Below, one piece after another: positions 18,606 through 27,641 of a DNA stretch of 64,000 nt. Origin of the DNA: Xenorhabdus szentirmaii DSM 16338. Lineage in GTDB: Bacteria; Pseudomonadota; Gammaproteobacteria; Enterobacterales; Enterobacteriaceae. The DNA lies in assembly GCF_002632585.1 (NCBI RefSeq), contig NZ_NIBV01000001.1, forward strand, positions 1,058,897 through 1,122,896, in the 5' to 3' direction. Each line of letters opens with the position of its first letter. The first letter of the stretch is position 1. A model generated the notes under the pieces. That model saw only the letters and a list, made by a program, of their open reading frames with translations. It searched no databases and was not told where the DNA came from. The position numbers and the translations under genes are program-made.

Positions 18606-20921
18606 ATGATGAAACATTTAACTATAGGCCTGATTGGTAATCCCAATGCCGGTAAAACAACCCTTTTTAACCAACTCACAGGCTCCCGGCAGCGTGTGGG
18701 GAACTGGGCTGGGGTTACCGTAGAGAGGAAAATCGGTCACTTTATTACCCATGACCATAAAGTCGAACTTGTCGACCTCCCGGGGACCTACTCACTGACG
18801 ACCATTTCTGAACAAACCTCCATTGATGAACAGATCGCCTGCCACTATATTCTCAGTGGCGAAGCCGATATGCTGATCAATGTCGTGGACGCCTCGAATC
18901 TGGAACGCAATCTTTATCTTTCTCTGCAATTGATTGAGCTGGGCATTCCCTGCATCGTTGCGCTGAACATGCTGGATATTGCCCAAAACCAGCGGATCAA
19001 TATTGATGTCAAAGCACTGGAGCAGCGTCTCGGTTGTCCGGTTATCCCATTGGTATCTACCCGTGCCACGGGGATCGATGCACTGAAAAAAGCCATCGAC
19101 AATTATCCGCAACAATCCACTCCGGTTCGGGTTGAATATCCCGACGCGCTGTTGCAAGAAATTACTGTTCTTTCCGACCGGATCACGGAGAAGTTCAATC
19201 CGCAACAGCGTCGCTGGCTTACTTTGCAAGTGCTGGAAGGGGATATTTACAGCCGGGAGATTTCCGGACTGACCCAGGAGCAACTGGCGGAAAGTCAGGC
19301 CCGTCTGCAAGAAAAGCAGATTACCGAACCGGATCTGATGATTGCGGGAGCGCGCTATCAGACGATTAATGAACTTTGCCTGAGCGTCATTGATACCCGC
19401 TCGGCCATCCCCAACAAACTGACCAAAACATTGGACACCGTTATTCTGAACCGTTGGCTGGGTGTTCCCATCTTCCTGTTCGTCATGTACCTGATGTTTG
19501 TATTGGCCATTAATATCGGTGGTGCTTTGCAGCCAATATTCGATGGTGCTTCCGCCGCCATTTTTATTGATGGCATGCAGTGGCTGGGCTATACCTGTCA
19601 TTTCCCGCACTGGCTGACGGTTTTTCTTGCCCAGGGTATCGGCGGAGGGATCAATACCATGCTGCCGCTGGTTCCCCAGATTGGCATGATGTATCTGTTC
19701 CTCTCCTTCCTTGAAGATTCCGGTTATATGGCCCGGGCCGCGTTTGTCATGGATAGATTGATGCAGGCAATGGGGCTTCCGGGGAAATCTTTCGTGCCTT
19801 TGATTGTCGGTTTTGGCTGTAATGTGCCTGCCGTGATGGGAGCAAGGACGCTGGATGCGCCGCGCGAACGGCTGATTACTATCATGATGGCACCGTTCAT
19901 GTCCTGCGGGGCGAGGCTGGCTATCTTCGCTGTTTTTGCGGCGGCTTTCTTTGGCAAAAGCGGCGCAAGCATCGTTTTCTCCCTGTATATATTGGGAATT
20001 ATCGTCGCGATACTCACAGGCCTTCTGCTCAAATACACGATTATGCGTGGTGAGGCCTCGCCATTTGTCATGGAGCTGCCTGTCTACCATGTTCCCCATG
20101 CCAAGACGCTGTTGCTCCAGACTTGGCAGCGGCTGAAGGGTTTTGTGGTACGGGCAGGTAAAGTGATTATCGCGGCCAGTATGTTTATTGGCGCGCTGAA
20201 CAGTTTTTCTTTCTCAGGTAAAACCGTAGACAATATCAATGAATCCGCGTTGGCGTCAGTCAGCAAAGTGATTACGCCAGTCTTGCAACCCCTTGGTGTT
20301 CATCCCGATAACTGGCAGGCGACTGTCGGGCTTGTTACCGGAGCAATGGCAAAAGAAGTTGTTGTGGGAACGCTGAATACATTATATACCGCGGAAAACA
20401 TCACTCAGGCACCATTTAATCCCGATGAGTTCCATTTGTTGGATCAACTGAAAGATGCGGTTGATGAAACGTGGGACAGCCTGAAAGAAACCCTGACTCT
20501 GAGCGCATTGTCTAACCCGATTGAGGCCAGCAAAGGGGACGGGAATATGGACCGCGGCTCAATGGGGACGATGAGCGCCAAATTCGGCTCCGCTATTTCT
20601 GCTTACAGCTATTTGATCTTTGTGTTGCTGTACGTGCCTTGTGTTTCCGTGATGGGGGCGATTGCCCGTGAAACCAGCCGTGGTTGGATGACCTTCTCCA
20701 TTTTGTGGGGCTTGAACGTCGCTTACTCGCTATCGGCGCTGTTTTACCAAATCACGACGTTTTCCGTTCACCCTCAGAGCAGCCTCATCACGATTCTGGC
20801 AGTTGTTCTGTTTAACATACTGATTTTTATTGGCTTGCGCCGTGCACGCAGCAGAGTCACGGTAACGCTCAACAATGCCCCTGATCGCAGCTGTGCCTGT
20901 TCGGACAATAGTTGCCATTAG
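18606..20921 (+). CDS. feoB: Ferrous iron transporter FeoB
   Basis: 771 residues from the ATG at 18606 (or 770 from 18609). An open TTG start at 18588 lies in the 18-bp duplication and is not homologous. N-terminal G domain: G1 GNPNAGKTT, G3 DLPGTYSLT, G4 NMLD, then a GDI helical domain and about eight membrane spans (residues 280-770) with the CNVPAVMGART and FMSCGARLAIF Cys motifs. The C-terminus is Cys-rich (CACSDNSC). It is the inner-membrane Fe(II) channel. No strong ribosome site precedes it; translation may depend on coupling to feoA across the duplication. Confidence 0.96.
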   Translation: MMKHLTIGLIGNPNAGKTTLFNQLTGSRQRVGNWAGVTVERKIGHFITHDHKVELVDLPGTYSLTTISEQTSIDEQIACHYILSGEADMLINVVDASNLERNLYLSLQLIELGIPCIVALNMLDIAQNQRINIDVKALEQRLGCPVIPLVSTRATGIDALKKAIDNYPQQSTPVRVEYPDALLQEITVLSDRITEKFNPQQRRWLTLQVLEGDIYSREISGLTQEQLAESQARLQEKQITEPDLMIAGARYQTINELCLSVIDTRSAIPNKLTKTLDTVILNRWLGVPIFLFVMYLMFVLAINIGGALQPIFDGASAAIFIDGMQWLGYTCHFPHWLTVFLAQGIGGGINTMLPLVPQIGMMYLFLSFLEDSGYMARAAFVMDRLMQAMGLPGKSFVPLIVGFGCNVPAVMGARTLDAPRERLITIMMAPFMSCGARLAIFAVFAAAFFGKSGASIVFSLYILGIIVAILTGLLLKYTIMRGEASPFVMELPVYHVPHAKTLLLQTWQRLKGFVVRAGKVIIAASMFIGALNSFSFSGKTVDNINESALASVSKVITPVLQPLGVHPDNWQATVGLVTGAMAKEVVVGTLNTLYTAENITQAPFNPDEFHLLDQLKDAVDETWDSLKETLTLSALSNPIEASKGDGNMDRGSMGTMSAKFGSAISAYSYLIFVLLYVPCVSVMGAIARETSRGWMTFSILWGLNVAYSLSALFYQITTFSVHPQSSLITILAVVLFNILIFIGLRRARSRVTVTLNNAPDRSCACSDNSCH

Positions 20922-20936
20922 TCGCAGGAGTGATGA

Positions 20937-21176
20937 ATGATTAGTTTGCCAGCGATCAGGGATGCCATTGCCCTCAATGGGCGTGCTGATGCGAGATCAC
21001 TGAGCCATCAGTTTTCAGCACCTTTGCCAATGGTGGAAGCCATGCTCAAGCAGCTTGTCATAATGGGGAAACTGGAGGAAGTGGATGCTTCCTCCTGTCT
21101 CAGCGGGGGCTGCAAGCAGTGCCCGGAAACGCAGAAATGCGATACCAAAGTGTACCGGCTGGTAGCCAAAGATTAA
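20937..21176 (+). CDS. feoC: FeoC, Fe-S winged-helix regulator of FeoB
   Basis: 79 residues. A winged-helix fold (MISLPAIRDAIALNGRADARSLSHQF) is followed by a Cys cluster CLSGGCKQCPETQKC that binds an oxygen-sensitive Fe-S cluster in studied homologues. It begins 16 nt after feoB in the same operon. FeoC protects FeoB from FtsH proteolysis in Salmonella (known); the same role is inferred here. Confidence 0.92.
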   Translation: MISLPAIRDAIALNGRADARSLSHQFSAPLPMVEAMLKQLVIMGKLEEVDASSCLSGGCKQCPETQKCDTKVYRLVAKD

Positions 21177-21223
21177 GGCATTGCTTCTTCAGCTAATCAT
21201 AAATATCAAACTTGCATGCTCCA

Positions 21224-21256
21224 GACAAATGTCATATAAGTATAATGACATTTGTC
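21224..21256. promoter_or_regulatory. Palindromic operator/promoter of the Xre-RES pair
   Basis: Perfect 12-bp arms (GACAAATGTCAT / ATGACATTTGTC) around a 9-bp centre, ending 19 nt before the antitoxin start. The position suggests autoregulation by the antitoxin or the complex. Confidence 0.75.
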
Positions 21257-21275
21257 ATTTTCTTTGGGAGGGTAT

Positions 21276-21722
21276 ATGCGTATCTATGTACCAAACGATG
21301 TCACCGACAAAAAAGCCCTATGGCGCTCTATCGGGTTGCCAGCAAACCGGGGGCAGGATCTTATCGACGTTTTACAGATGGGCCTACCTCTTGATGTGCT
21401 GGATAATATTCATCGGAATTCAGATTTGTCTAAAGCGGATATCCTGCGTATTGCGGGTATCAATGAGCGTAATGTTGCACGCCGTAAAAGTGCCGGTCGC
21501 CCGCTCTCTTCTGATGAAAGCGAACGTATAGCCCGTTTGGTTCGAGTATTTGATGCAACCATTGTTTTCTTCAATGGTGATAAAGAAGCCGCCTATCACT
21601 GGCTCAAGCATCCCGTTAAAGGATTGGGTAATGTTGCTCCGATTTCTCTGATTGCCACAGAAAGTGGGGCTCTTGAAATTCTGGATCTCATCGGCAGGCT
21701 TGAGCACGGGGTTATTTCATGA
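21276..21722 (+). CDS. Xre/MbcA/ParS-type antitoxin (DUF2384)
   Basis: 148 residues from the ATG at 21276, with GGGAGG five bases upstream; the open frame reaches 21252 without a ribosome site. N-terminal DNA-binding helix-turn-helix region (LSKADILRIAGINERNVARRK), then the DUF2384 toxin-binding domain with FNGDKEAAYHWLKHPVKGLGNVAPISLI. It should neutralise the downstream RES toxin and repress the operon. The stop overlaps the toxin ATG by 4 nt, so translation is coupled. Confidence 0.9.
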   Translation: MRIYVPNDVTDKKALWRSIGLPANRGQDLIDVLQMGLPLDVLDNIHRNSDLSKADILRIAGINERNVARRKSAGRPLSSDESERIARLVRVFDATIVFFNGDKEAAYHWLKHPVKGLGNVAPISLIATESGALEILDLIGRLEHGVIS

Positions 21723-22180
21723 TTTTTTATCGGCTGACAAAATCCGTCCATGCGAATGAAGCATGGACGGGATACGGAGCGAAAAAATTCGGTGGTCGCT
21801 GGAATCATAAAGGAAATGCAGCAGTTTATGTGTCTGGCTCTATTGCATTGGCGGCACTGGAAATTTATGTACATGCACCAAAAGAAACTCTGCTTGAAGA
21901 ATACCGGCTCTTTTCTATTGAAATAGCTGACGAGGCCATCGATTATTTACAACACCGTTACTTACCTGACGATTGGAGGCGCGATCCCGCTCCTATTTCC
22001 ACAATGGACATTGGTAGTGGTTGGCTAAGTGCCACGGAAAATCTTGCCCTTATTATTCCGTCTTGCATTATTCCCCATGAAAATAATGCCATTATTAATC
22101 CGAATCATCCTGACTTCCCCAAATTCATGGGATCAATCAAAGAACTGGATTTTACTTTCGATCAACGCCTGATGGGGTGA
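21719..22180 (+). CDS. RES-domain toxin, probable NAD+-degrading enzyme
   Basis: 153 residues, full RES fold: FYRLTK at the N-terminus, GGRWNHKGNAAVYVSGS, an ALEIYVH helix with the conserved Glu, and SCIIPHENNAIINPNHP near the C-terminus. RES toxins of Xre-RES pairs deplete NAD+ and arrest growth; a Photorhabdus pair was among those studied (recalled). The Arg, Tyr, Glu and Asn positions expected for activity are present. The last 19 nt overlap tail-to-tail with the MFS gene on the other strand. Confidence 0.9.
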   Translation: MIFYRLTKSVHANEAWTGYGAKKFGGRWNHKGNAAVYVSGSIALAALEIYVHAPKETLLEEYRLFSIEIADEAIDYLQHRYLPDDWRRDPAPISTMDIGSGWLSATENLALIIPSCIIPHENNAIINPNHPDFPKFMGSIKELDFTFDQRLMG

Positions 22181-23337
22181 TCCCGGGAAAACAACACACA
22201 AAGTACCACGCCGAATGCAAGACAAAGCATTAAGATCGGTGTCAACCAAGGATACTGGCTTGGCAGCATACTTGCGGCAATACCGATTGTTGCCGCCATC
22301 ACCTGATGAATAAAGCTACATAATGCGACGGGATAACCGCCTCCAATGGGGGATTTTTCAATGGATACCGACATACTGACAGGATAAATAATTGCCTGTC
22401 CGATCAGGGCGATGCAGTAGGGTAACCAGAAAAGCAGTGCGAGATAAAAAGCGCTGCCCAGCAGCATCACAGTACAGCCAAACAACAATATTCCCAAACC
22501 CACCAGAATAATCAGTTCACGACCTTTTTTGACGACATAGCGGTTAACGATAAACGCACCCAAAAAATAGGCCATGCTGATGGGCCATCCCAATAAACCA
22601 TATTCATAGGCGCTCCATTGCAGGTGTGTCTGGAAGATAAAGGGCGCGTTGGTGTTGAAGGTAACGACAATGCCATAACCCAATGCTCCCGCCAAAGCCG
22701 GTAAAAGAAATGGCTTACATTGCAAGATGGTGAAGTAAGTCTGTTTAAAAGAAAGAGAAGAAGGGGTGAGTTGAACATCAGGAAGTTTTATCAGGAGAAA
22801 TAGTGAAAGCAGTACCAGCGCAGTGATTGTCAGGCTGAAAAAGATGGTCTGCCAGCCCCAGAGTTTTGTCACCGAAGCGCCCAAGAATTGCCCGATCCCC
22901 ACGGAAACCACAAATGAAAATGAGAACCAGGAAAGGATTTTTGCTAACCTGTCACCACTAAAATAATCTTTGATTATTATGCGGGAAAGTACGGTCATTC
23001 CTCCCGCTGCCATTCCCTGCAAGAAGCGGAGAAAGATAAATATATCGGTATTGCTGACCAACGCGATGGCAAGGCTGCATGCGGAATAAAAGAGTATGGC
23101 AATTGAAAGGACTTTTTTTCTGCCATATTTTTCACCCAAGCCTCCCCAAAGGAGTAACAATACCGCCATACCGATTAAAAATGCGGGGAACGATAACGCA
23201 ATATCTTGTTGCCGGGCAGATAATGTCTCAGCTATCAACGGTAATGCAGGTAAATACATTGAATTACCTAATTGCGCTAAGAAAACCGTGATGAAAGCGA
23301 TAAATATTATATATTCTTTTTTTACTTTAATTTCCAT
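22162..23337 (-). CDS. Bcr/CflA-type DHA1 MFS exporter
   Basis: 391 residues, 12 membrane spans, start set at ATG 23337 (MEIKVKKEYIIF), because the extension to 23385 is not membrane-protein-like. DHA1 marks are QLGNSMYLPALPLIAETL in helix 1, GGLGEKYGRKKVL in loop 2-3, and RFLQGMAAGGMTVLSRIIIKDYF in helix 4-5. Relatives export bicyclomycin, chloramphenicol or sulfonamides; the substrate here is unknown. The gene overlaps the RES toxin 3' end by 19 nt in convergent orientation. Confidence 0.8.
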   Translation of the reverse strand: MEIKVKKEYIIFIAFITVFLAQLGNSMYLPALPLIAETLSARQQDIALSFPAFLIGMAVLLLLWGGLGEKYGRKKVLSIAILFYSACSLAIALVSNTDIFIFLRFLQGMAAGGMTVLSRIIIKDYFSGDRLAKILSWFSFSFVVSVGIGQFLGASVTKLWGWQTIFFSLTITALVLLSLFLLIKLPDVQLTPSSLSFKQTYFTILQCKPFLLPALAGALGYGIVVTFNTNAPFIFQTHLQWSAYEYGLLGWPISMAYFLGAFIVNRYVVKKGRELIILVGLGILLFGCTVMLLGSAFYLALLFWLPYCIALIGQAIIYPVSMSVSIEKSPIGGGYPVALCSFIHQVMAATIGIAASMLPSQYPWLTPILMLCLAFGVVLCVLFSRDHPIRR

Positions 23338-23549
23338 ATAAAATGCCTTATTAGCAATAAATAGGATATTTTGCATTTGAGTCAATCAATGAAAATAGTG
23401 GGTAACAAAAAGTATCTCACTCAATATTAACCCAAAAATAACGTTAATGACGCATGACTTCATTAATAATGACCTAATTGAAAAATAAAAAGCATTTTTT
23501 TATTATCTGACGGACAGTTTCTCAATATTAATGACCCGAGGATAGTGAT

Positions 23550-23993
23550 ATGCCTAAAGCGTTATTTACTGCGACAGTTGAGTCAATGGATCGTCTCAAA
23601 ATGAAATGTTCATCGCGGAATTTTACTTTCCACATTGATGAACCCAAAAATTTGGGGGGAACGGATGAGGCCATGAATCCAGTGGAGGCGCTGCTTTCTG
23701 CTTTTGGTGCCTGCCAGTGCATTGTAGCCAAGAGTTTTGCCCGCAAGCATCAAATCAATTTGATCGATATTCAGGTTAAAATGGAAGGTGAGTTGGATAC
23801 CGATGGCTTTACCGGCAGAAATAAAGACGCCAAATTGGGATTTTCCAAAATTACCTCCAAGTTTTATATCAAGGCAGATAATACGGAGCAGGAAATTCGC
23901 GATTTTATTGAGTTTGTCGAAAGCCATTGCCCTGTACTTGATACGATTGTTAATGCGCCGGAAATAGTCACTGAAATTTATCCGATGAAATAA
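23550..23993 (+). CDS. OsmC-family thiol peroxidase-like protein
   Basis: 147 residues, OsmC/Ohr fold. The two redox cysteines lie in GACQCIV and ESHCPVLD, the latter a typical OsmC C-terminal block. Ribosome site GAGGATA upstream of the ATG. Family members reduce organic hydroperoxides; this subgroup (YhfA-like) has no proven substrate. In E. coli yhfA lies near crp, so the identity with YhfA is only possible. It is a single gene. Confidence 0.8.
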   Translation: MPKALFTATVESMDRLKMKCSSRNFTFHIDEPKNLGGTDEAMNPVEALLSAFGACQCIVAKSFARKHQINLIDIQVKMEGELDTDGFTGRNKDAKLGFSKITSKFYIKADNTEQEIRDFIEFVESHCPVLDTIVNAPEIVTEIYPMK

Positions 23994-24052
23994 TTATGCT
24001 GATTACCCATAACTGTTTAATGTTATGGGTAATATCAAACAATAATTGATAA

Positions 24053-24829
24053 TTACAATGACATTCTCTCACTAAAATTTATTAGGGCTTCAATAAACTC
24101 ATCAGGATGAGAAATAAATGGGGCATGGGCAGCGTTTCGTATAATAGCGGAGTGTGTACCCGGCCATTCGTTATCAAGCCGTTGTGCAATTCTGCGGGGG
24201 ACAAGCCCGTCAAGGTAGCCATACAGTCGCAGGAACGGCAATTGAAGTTGCGATAGCTCAGCCCTTAAATCAACCGTGCGCAGGATCTCCAAACCCGCGT
24301 TAAGGACTTCTACCGACGGCATCGGCTGATTCAGTATGACTGACTTCAATATGCGGGCATCCTGACGGGCGCTTTCTGTTCCCAATGTCTGCAATGCCAG
24401 AAAGCGTTCGACGGTCTTTTGAAAATCAGTACTCAATTGGTATTCAAAGGCATTCAATACTTCCGGTTTTATGCCCGGCCAATCTTCATCCGCACTGAAT
24501 TTTGGTGAAGAAGCCACTGTGATTAAACCTGCAATGTTTTCCGGGTGATCCAAGGCAATCTGGCTGGCAACTAACCCGCCTAAAGACCAGCCCAGCCACA
24601 ATGCATTTTCCGGCGCCTGCTGCCACACGGTATCTGCCATTTCCGCCAGTGACAGGGCGGAGTATGACTGGCTGCGCCCGTATCCGGGTAAATCCACCAA
24701 GTGCAAGCGAAAATGTGAAGCTAATTGTGTTTCCACTGAACGCCAGACTTCGGCATTCAGGCCCCATCCGTGCAGCATCACAAGATCGCGAGGTGCATCA
24801 CCGATTGTCTGCCAAAACAATTGTTCCAT
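24053..24829 (-). CDS. bioH: Pimeloyl-[ACP] methyl ester esterase BioH
   Basis: 258 residues from ATG 24829 (GAGGA five bases upstream); upstream in-frame codons are not homologous. Alpha/beta hydrolase with [10 protein letters not shown], the nucleophile elbow GWSLGG (Ser about 83), acid in YGYLDGLVP and catalytic His in [10 protein letters not shown], near-identical to E. coli BioH in pattern. It removes the methyl ester of pimeloyl-ACP at the end of the BioC-initiated route to biotin. It is divergent from gntX, as in E. coli. Confidence 0.95.
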   Translation of the reverse strand: MEQLFWQTIGDAPRDLVMLHGWGLNAEVWRSVETQLASHFRLHLVDLPGYGRSQSYSALSLAEMADTVWQQAPENALWLGWSLGGLVASQIALDHPENIAGLITVASSPKFSADEDWPGIKPEVLNAFEYQLSTDFQKTVERFLALQTLGTESARQDARILKSVILNQPMPSVEVLNAGLEILRTVDLRAELSQLQLPFLRLYGYLDGLVPRRIAQRLDNEWPGTHSAIIRNAAHAPFISHPDEFIEALINFSERMSL

Positions 24830-24867
24830 TGTTATCCTCATTTTATTTATTACCAAGGAAGGGAACT

Positions 24868-25551
24868 ATGCTAACAATGGTTGGATACTGTTGGCTATGC
24901 CATCAAAATTTGTATTTTGCCCATCATGGAATCTGTTGCATTTGCCAACGGCAGCTCAAGCGCCTGCAAAAGGTTTGCCCGCGCTGTGCACTGCCTGCTG
25001 AAGCTGAAAGTATTTCCTGTGGCCGCTGCCTGAAGCGTCCTCCTCCCTGGCAACAGCTGGTCGCACTGACCGATTACGCGCCCCCGCTGAGCCAGCTTAT
25101 CCAGCGATATAAATATCACTCAACCCCTCAACTTGCGCCGGTATTGGCCCGCCTGTTCCTGTTGCATTGGCAACAGGGTTATCGGGAAGGTCGCTGGCAT
25201 AAACCGGATTACATACTGGGCATTCCTCTGCACAGAAAAAAGCGCTGGCAACGAGGGTTCGACCACATTGAGCTGATGACTTATTCTTTGTCGCACTGGT
25301 TACAATGCACTCATCGCCCCGATCTTTTGCAACGCTCACGTGCTACACTCACGCAACGGGGCTTATCTGCCACCCAGAGGAAAACCAATCTTAAGAATGC
25401 CTTTCAATTGCGGGGCGATTTTGTTGATCAACATGTTGCTATTTTCGACGATGTGATCACCACAGGGACAACGCTGCGTGAGGCATCACAGTTGTTAATT
25501 CGTGCGGGGGCACGCTCTGTACAGGCTTGGGCGATATGCCGAACCTTGTAG
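24868..25551 (+). CDS. gntX: ComF/GntX-family phosphoribosyltransferase-like protein
   Basis: 227 residues from ATG 24868 with AAGGAAGGGA upstream. The N-terminal half has paired Cys motifs (CWLC, CCICQRQL, CPRCALP, CGRCLKRPP), probably a zinc module. The C-terminal PRTase fold includes the PRPP loop VAIFDDVITTGTTLREA. It resembles ComF, which helps DNA import in competent bacteria. In E. coli it supports use of DNA as carbon source (recalled). It lies between bioH and nfuA as in E. coli. Confidence 0.92.
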   Translation: MLTMVGYCWLCHQNLYFAHHGICCICQRQLKRLQKVCPRCALPAEAESISCGRCLKRPPPWQQLVALTDYAPPLSQLIQRYKYHSTPQLAPVLARLFLLHWQQGYREGRWHKPDYILGIPLHRKKRWQRGFDHIELMTYSLSHWLQCTHRPDLLQRSRATLTQRGLSATQRKTNLKNAFQLRGDFVDQHVAIFDDVITTGTTLREASQLLIRAGARSVQAWAICRTL

Positions 25552-25610
25552 TTCCTTTATGAATGGGCGTATTATAACCAACTAGAACAGTCAACTATTG
25601 AGCAAATGAC

Positions 25611-26186
25611 ATGATTAATATTACTGAAGCAGCGCAAGCGCACTTTGCCAAGCTACTGGCAAATCAAGAACCGGGTACTCAGATCCGTGTTTTTGTCATT
25701 AATCCGGGGACGCCAACCGCTGAATGTGGTGTTTCCTATTGCCCGCCGGATGCTGTTGAAGCCACGGATACCGAACTGAAGTTCGACCAAATTTCTGCCT
25801 ATGTAGATGAAATCAGCGCACCTTTTCTGGAAGAGGCCGTCATTGATTTCGTCACCGATCAATTGGGATCTCAGCTGACCCTGAAAGCGCCGAATGCCAA
25901 AATGCGCAAAGTGGATGATGATGCTCCGTTGATTGAACGCGTCGAATATGTCTTACAATCGCAGATCAATCCCCAGCTTGCAGGGCACGGTGGCCGTGTC
26001 AGCCTGATGGAGATCACCGATGAGGGCTATGCCATTCTGCAATTCGGTGGTGGATGCAACGGTTGTTCAATGGTCGATGTCACCCTGAAGGAGGGAATTG
26101 AGAAGCAGTTGTTGCAGATGTTCCCTGAATTGAAAGGGGTCAGAGATCTGACTGAACACGAACGCGGTGAACACTCGTATTACTGA
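25611..26186 (+). CDS. nfuA: Fe-S cluster carrier NfuA
   Basis: 191 residues, same size as E. coli NfuA. The N-terminal degenerate A-type domain (residues 1-95) lacks the full A-type Cys set, and the C-terminal Nfu domain holds the cluster-binding CxxC in [11 protein letters not shown]. It carries [4Fe-4S] clusters to targets such as aconitase under oxidative stress or iron starvation. Confidence 0.96.
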   Translation: MINITEAAQAHFAKLLANQEPGTQIRVFVINPGTPTAECGVSYCPPDAVEATDTELKFDQISAYVDEISAPFLEEAVIDFVTDQLGSQLTLKAPNAKMRKVDDDAPLIERVEYVLQSQINPQLAGHGGRVSLMEITDEGYAILQFGGGCNGCSMVDVTLKEGIEKQLLQMFPELKGVRDLTEHERGEHSYY

Positions 26187-26226
26187 TTATTTTCCTGTTT
26201 CTGAGTATCTTCTCACTATATTTCCG

Positions 26227-26256
26227 GGCCTTCTCAATATCAATCTTGGGAAGGCC
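26227..26256 (+). terminator. Stem-loop after nfuA
   Basis: Seven-bp arms GGCCTTC / GAAGGCC with a 16-nt loop, followed at 26261-26277 by a second small hairpin (GGTCGT / ACGACC). Neither has a U-tract. Confidence 0.5.
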
Positions 26257-26278
26257 GTTAGGTCGTACCAGACGACCA

Positions 26279-26346
26279 TTAAGAAACGGATATAGTTAAG
26301 AAACGGATATAGTTAAGAAACGCATCAAGTGAAGAAACAAATATAG
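26279..26346. repeat. Tandem repeat, four 17-bp units between nfuA and glpE
   Basis: Units of TTAAGAAACGGATATAG begin at 26279, 26296, 26313 and 26330. The first two are perfect and the last two carry substitutions. The block ends 37 nt before glpE. Confidence 0.9.
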
Positions 26347-26382
26347 TGAAAATGAAATTTTCAGAAACTATGTTGAGCATTT

Positions 26383-26706
26383 ATGGACCATTTTCAAACA
26401 ATAAATCCTGAGCAGGCCTACCAGCACTGGCTTGAAAAAACAGCCATTATGGTTGATATCCGTGACCCGCAGAGTTTCAATGCCGGACATGTCAGCGGCG
26501 CATTTCATCTGACCAATGAAACGCTCAATAACTTCCTGGAAGCAGCCGATTTTGAGCGCCCGGTCATGGTGATGTGCTATCACGGCCACAGTAGCCAGGG
26601 CGCGGCGCAATATCTCATTAATATGGGTTTTGAAACCGTTTACAGCGTTAATGGGGGATTTGAGGTCTGGAAAAAAGAGTATCCTCAAGCTGTTCATTCC
26701 CAATAA
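26383..26706 (+). CDS. glpE: Thiosulfate sulfurtransferase GlpE (single-domain rhodanese)
   Basis: 107 residues, E. coli length. The catalytic loop MCYHGHSSQ holds the active Cys; [10 protein letters not shown] and [11 protein letters not shown] are typical. It moves sulfane sulfur from thiosulfate to acceptors such as thioredoxin or cyanide. It is first of glpE-glpG-glpR, in E. coli order, but here glpD follows on the same strand. Confidence 0.95.
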   Translation: MDHFQTINPEQAYQHWLEKTAIMVDIRDPQSFNAGHVSGAFHLTNETLNNFLEAADFERPVMVMCYHGHSSQGAAQYLINMGFETVYSVNGGFEVWKKEYPQAVHSQ

Positions 26707-26781
26707 ATCTTTGACGCACAGGCAAAGGAGCAAGGACTCCTTTGCGATTAACGTTAACTTAAGGCAGAGATAAGGCGAGCA

Positions 26782-27603
26782 ATGATCAATGTAACTTCAA
26801 TATCCAATCCTCGGCTGGCTCAAGCCTTTATTGATTACATGGCAACACAGGGTGTTCATTTAGTCATGCGCCCCACCGGTGAGCCATCAGTCGTTGAAAT
26901 ATGGCTGGAAGACGACAATCAATTAACGCAAGTTGAACAAGAGCTGCAACATTTTGTCCGTGATCCACTCAACGCCCGTTATCAGGCGGCCAGCTGGCAG
27001 ACGGGTAAATCGGACTCACCTTTCAAATACCGTACCCATCTGGACTGGAATGCCCTGAAAACACAGTCCGGTCCCATGACGATTACTGTGCTGGCACTTT
27101 GCATCCTTGTTTACCTCGGGATGAATATCATCGGGGGCGAGCAAATCATGCTCTGGCTCGCATGGCCCAACAGCACACAATATCTGGAATTATGGCGCTG
27201 GGTCAGTTATGCCCTGATGCATTTTTCACTGACACACATCCTGTTTAATTTGGTTCTTTGGTGGTATCTCGGTAGTCAGGTAGAGCGGAACATCAATACA
27301 GGGAAACTTTTCGAGATCACAATTGTATCTGCATTTTTCAGTGGTTGGGCGCAATCATTGTACAGTGCATCGCATTTCGGGGGGCTTTCAGGTGTGATTT
27401 ATGCCCTGCTTGGCTATGTTTGGTTGACCGGTGAAATATCACCCCATCGTGGTATCAGTGCTCCCAGAGGGCTTATCGTGATTACGGCTATTTTACTGTT
27501 CTTTTCATCGCCCAGCCACGGTAGCGCTGCCCATATTTCAGGCTTAATCATCGGGTTATTAATGGGGTTGTGGGATAATTTACGTAAACAAAAAAATCAA
27601 TAA
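26782..27603 (+). CDS. glpG: Rhomboid intramembrane serine protease GlpG
   Basis: 273 residues. A cytoplasmic N-terminal domain (1-90) precedes six membrane spans. The catalytic dyad is Ser in GLSGVIYALLGY and His in GSAAHISGL; the L1 loop WRWVSYALMHFSLTHILFN carries the conserved WR and HxxxN residues. It cleaves membrane-protein helices; natural substrates are little known. Confidence 0.95.
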   Translation: MINVTSISNPRLAQAFIDYMATQGVHLVMRPTGEPSVVEIWLEDDNQLTQVEQELQHFVRDPLNARYQAASWQTGKSDSPFKYRTHLDWNALKTQSGPMTITVLALCILVYLGMNIIGGEQIMLWLAWPNSTQYLELWRWVSYALMHFSLTHILFNLVLWWYLGSQVERNINTGKLFEITIVSAFFSGWAQSLYSASHFGGLSGVIYALLGYVWLTGEISPHRGISAPRGLIVITAILLFFSSPSHGSAAHISGLIIGLLMGLWDNLRKQKNQ

Positions 27604-27641
27604 TATTCCGAATACTCTTGGTCAACTATTAGGGGAATGTT

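Noticed and set aside
18792..20099. 435-codon open frame on the minus strand
   Set aside because: Antisense to feoB; Gln/Asn/His-rich shadow with no recognisable domain.
26279..26346. Possible CRISPR array from four repeats
   Set aside because: The units are only 17 bp, adjoin with no unique spacers and have no cas genes near, so it is a simple tandem repeat.
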